Shown one piece after another: positions 62,669 through 64,000 of a stretch of DNA of 64,000 nucleotides (position 1 is its first letter; each line of letters opens with the position of its first letter). A program made the position numbers and the translations under genes. The notes under the pieces were generated by a model. It was not told where the DNA came from, made no database searches, and saw nothing but the letters and a program-made list of their open reading frames with translations. This stretch comes from Kocuria varians (lineage in GTDB: Bacteria; Actinomycetota; Actinomycetes; Actinomycetales; Micrococcaceae): assembly GCF_006539885.1 (NCBI RefSeq), contig NZ_BJNW01000015.1, positions 1-64,000 on the forward strand. Direction: 5' to 3'.

Positions 62669-64000
62669 ATGCGTATTCCTTTGTCATGGCTGCGCGAGTA
62701 CGCGCCCGTCCCCGAGGACGCGACCGCCGAGGACGTCCTGGCCACCCTCGTGAAGGTGGGCCTCGAGGAGGAGGACGTCCACCGCCCCTCCGACTCCCTC
62801 TCCGGTCCGATCGTGGTGGGCCAGGTGCTCTCCATGGAGCCGGAGACCCACTCCAACGGCAAGACCGTGAACTGGTGCTCCGTGCGCGTGGTGCCGGAGG
62901 GCCATGAGCAGACGCTAACGGGCAAGGGCATCGACCCCTCGGGCGTCCAGGGAATCATTTGCGGTGCCCACAACTTCTCGGTGGGTGACAAGGTGGTCGT
63001 CGCCCTTCCGGGTGCGGTGCTGCCGGGTGACTTCCGGATCTCCGCGCGCAAGACCTACGGCCACATCTCGGCAGGCATGATCGCCTCCGTGCGCGAGCTC
63101 GGCATTGGCGACGACCACGACGGCATCCTGGTGCTGTCTCGGATCGGGCTGGACCCCGAGATCGGCTCCGACGCCCTGGAGCTGCTGGGTCTGTACGACT
63201 CGGCGGCGGAGGTCAACGTGACCCCGGACCGCGGGTACGCGTTCTCGATCCGCGGGATCGCCCGCGAGTACTGCCACGCGGTGCGCGCCCCCTTCACGGA
63301 CCCCGTGGCCGAGATCGCCCCGAGCGTGCCGAGGCCCACCGAGGACGGCTTCCCGGTGGTCGTCGCGGACGACGCCCCCATCCACGGCCGCGCGGGCTGC
63401 AACCGTTTCGCGGTGCGCGTGGTCGAGGGTGTGGACCCGTCGCGTCCCACGCCGCCGTGGCTCTCGTCCCGGCTGCGCCTCGCGGGCATCCGCTCCGTGA
63501 GCCTGCCCGTGGACATCTCCAACTACGTGATGCTCGAGTACGGCCAGCCCATCCACACCTATGACGCGGACACCCTGCAGGGCGGGATCACCGTGCGCCG
63601 GGCGCGCGCGGGCGAGCAGCTCACCACGCTGGACGACAAGACCCGCACCCTCGACCCCGAGGACCTCGTGATCACGGACGAGTCCGGTCCCGTGGGCCTC
63701 GCCGGTGTCATGGGCGGCGCGAGCACCGAGGTGGGGGAGTCCACCACGCGCGTGCTCGTGGAGGCCGCGCGCTTCGACGAGGTCTCGGTGGCCCGCACGG
63801 CACGCCGCCACAAACTGCCCTCGGAGGCGTCCAAGCGCTACGAGCGCGGTGTGGATCCGCAGCTCGCGCCGGTCGCGGCACAGCGCGTCGTCGACCTCCT
63901 CGTGGAACTGGCCGGCGGCACGGACACCGGTCGCGTCACGGACGTGGACCACACGGACCGTCCCGCGCCCATCGAGCTGCCGGCCGAGTACCCCGCCGCG
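62669..64000 (+). CDS. pheT: Phenylalanyl-tRNA synthetase beta subunit, 5' part
   Basis: The first 444 codons, open to the window edge; the complete protein is usually about 830 residues. It starts MRIPLSWLREYAPVP, the family N-terminus, 4 bases after pheS. The EMAP/tRNA-binding domain (about 40-160; GVQGIICGAHNF, VGDKVVVALPGAVLPG), B1 region (ELNVTPDRG form: EVNVTPDRGYAFSIRGIARE, about 185-204) and the B3/4 editing domain (about 215-395; VDISNYVMLEYGQPIHTYD, VMGGASTEVGE) are present. GGAG inside the end of pheS is the likely ribosome binding site. Confidence 0.96.
   Translation, partial: MRIPLSWLREYAPVPEDATAEDVLATLVKVGLEEEDVHRPSDSLSGPIVVGQVLSMEPETHSNGKTVNWCSVRVVPEGHEQTLTGKGIDPSGVQGIICGAHNFSVGDKVVVALPGAVLPGDFRISARKTYGHISAGMIASVRELGIGDDHDGILVLSRIGLDPEIGSDALELLGLYDSAAEVNVTPDRGYAFSIRGIAREYCHAVRAPFTDPVAEIAPSVPRPTEDGFPVVVADDAPIHGRAGCNRFAVRVVEGVDPSRPTPPWLSSRLRLAGIRSVSLPVDISNYVMLEYGQPIHTYDADTLQGGITVRRARAGEQLTTLDDKTRTLDPEDLVITDESGPVGLAGVMGGASTEVGESTTRVLVEAARFDEVSVARTARRHKLPSEASKRYERGVDPQLAPVAAQRVVDLLVELAGGTDTGRVTDVDHTDRPAPIELPAEYPAA

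Overview
This is a high-GC chromosomal window read mostly as housekeeping genes on the + strand. The proteins and gene order (pyrH-frr-cdsA, ispG-GNAT-proS, rimP-nusA-ylxR-infB-rbfA-truB-ribF, rpsO-pnp, dapB-dapA-rnj-ftsK-pgsA-cinA, recA-recX-miaB-miaA-dapF, hflX-helicase-lexA, hisC-hisB-hisH-hisA, infC-rpmI-rplT, pheS-pheT) are those of a high-GC Gram-positive actinomycete of the order Micrococcales. A member of the Micrococcaceae such as Kocuria is my best guess; the genus is an inference from general resemblance, not a database match. I see no insertion sequence, prophage, CRISPR array, rRNA or tRNA gene, and no compositional break.

Layout. 1-3.2 kb: UMP kinase, ribosome recycling factor, CDP-diglyceride synthase and a protein made of four DivIVA-like repeats. 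3.3-5.8 kb: acetate/solute symporter with its DUF485 partner and a GlsB/YeaQ-type stress membrane protein. 5.9-14.3 kb: MEP-pathway genes dxr and ispG, separated by a SAM-IV-riboswitch-controlled metQNI methionine transporter, then a GNAT enzyme and proS. 14.3-25.1 kb: a TSUP exporter, a secreted or anchored unknown protein, and the translation block rimP to ribF. 25.1-27.2 kb (- strand): luxS, methylthioadenosine/SAH nucleosidase and an aldo/keto reductase. 27.4-39.9 kb: rpsO, pnp, an M16 peptidase, lysine/DAP genes, RNase J, FtsK, PgsA, CinA. 40-52.8 kb: a ClgR-like regulator, DUF3046, recA-recX, tRNA modification genes, dapF, hflX, a DinG-type helicase, lexA and a divergent LysM membrane protein. 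53-57.5 kb: histidine genes and an SseB-like protein. 57.6-64 kb: DUF1844, infC-rpmI-rplT, an rRNA/tRNA methyltransferase, a NUDIX hydrolase, pheS and the 5' part of pheT.

How it works together. Many genes overlap by 1 or 4 bases (ATGA/GTGA), indicating operons with coupled translation. Regulation visible in the DNA includes a SAM-IV riboswitch, LexA boxes at recA and in the lexA/LysM divergent promoter, and an infC leader with a terminator and a competing antiterminator sequence, followed by an AUU start codon. A recurrent promoter layout places a TANNNT-like hexamer 6-7 bases before the start codon with no credible ribosome binding site (dxr, dapA, ftsK, miaB, dapF, hisC, DUF1844 gene), predicting leaderless mRNAs.

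I did not find an obviously new multi-gene system. The most interesting items are regulatory: the infC leader, the leaderless class, the SOS-linked LysM protein, and several small repeat families.
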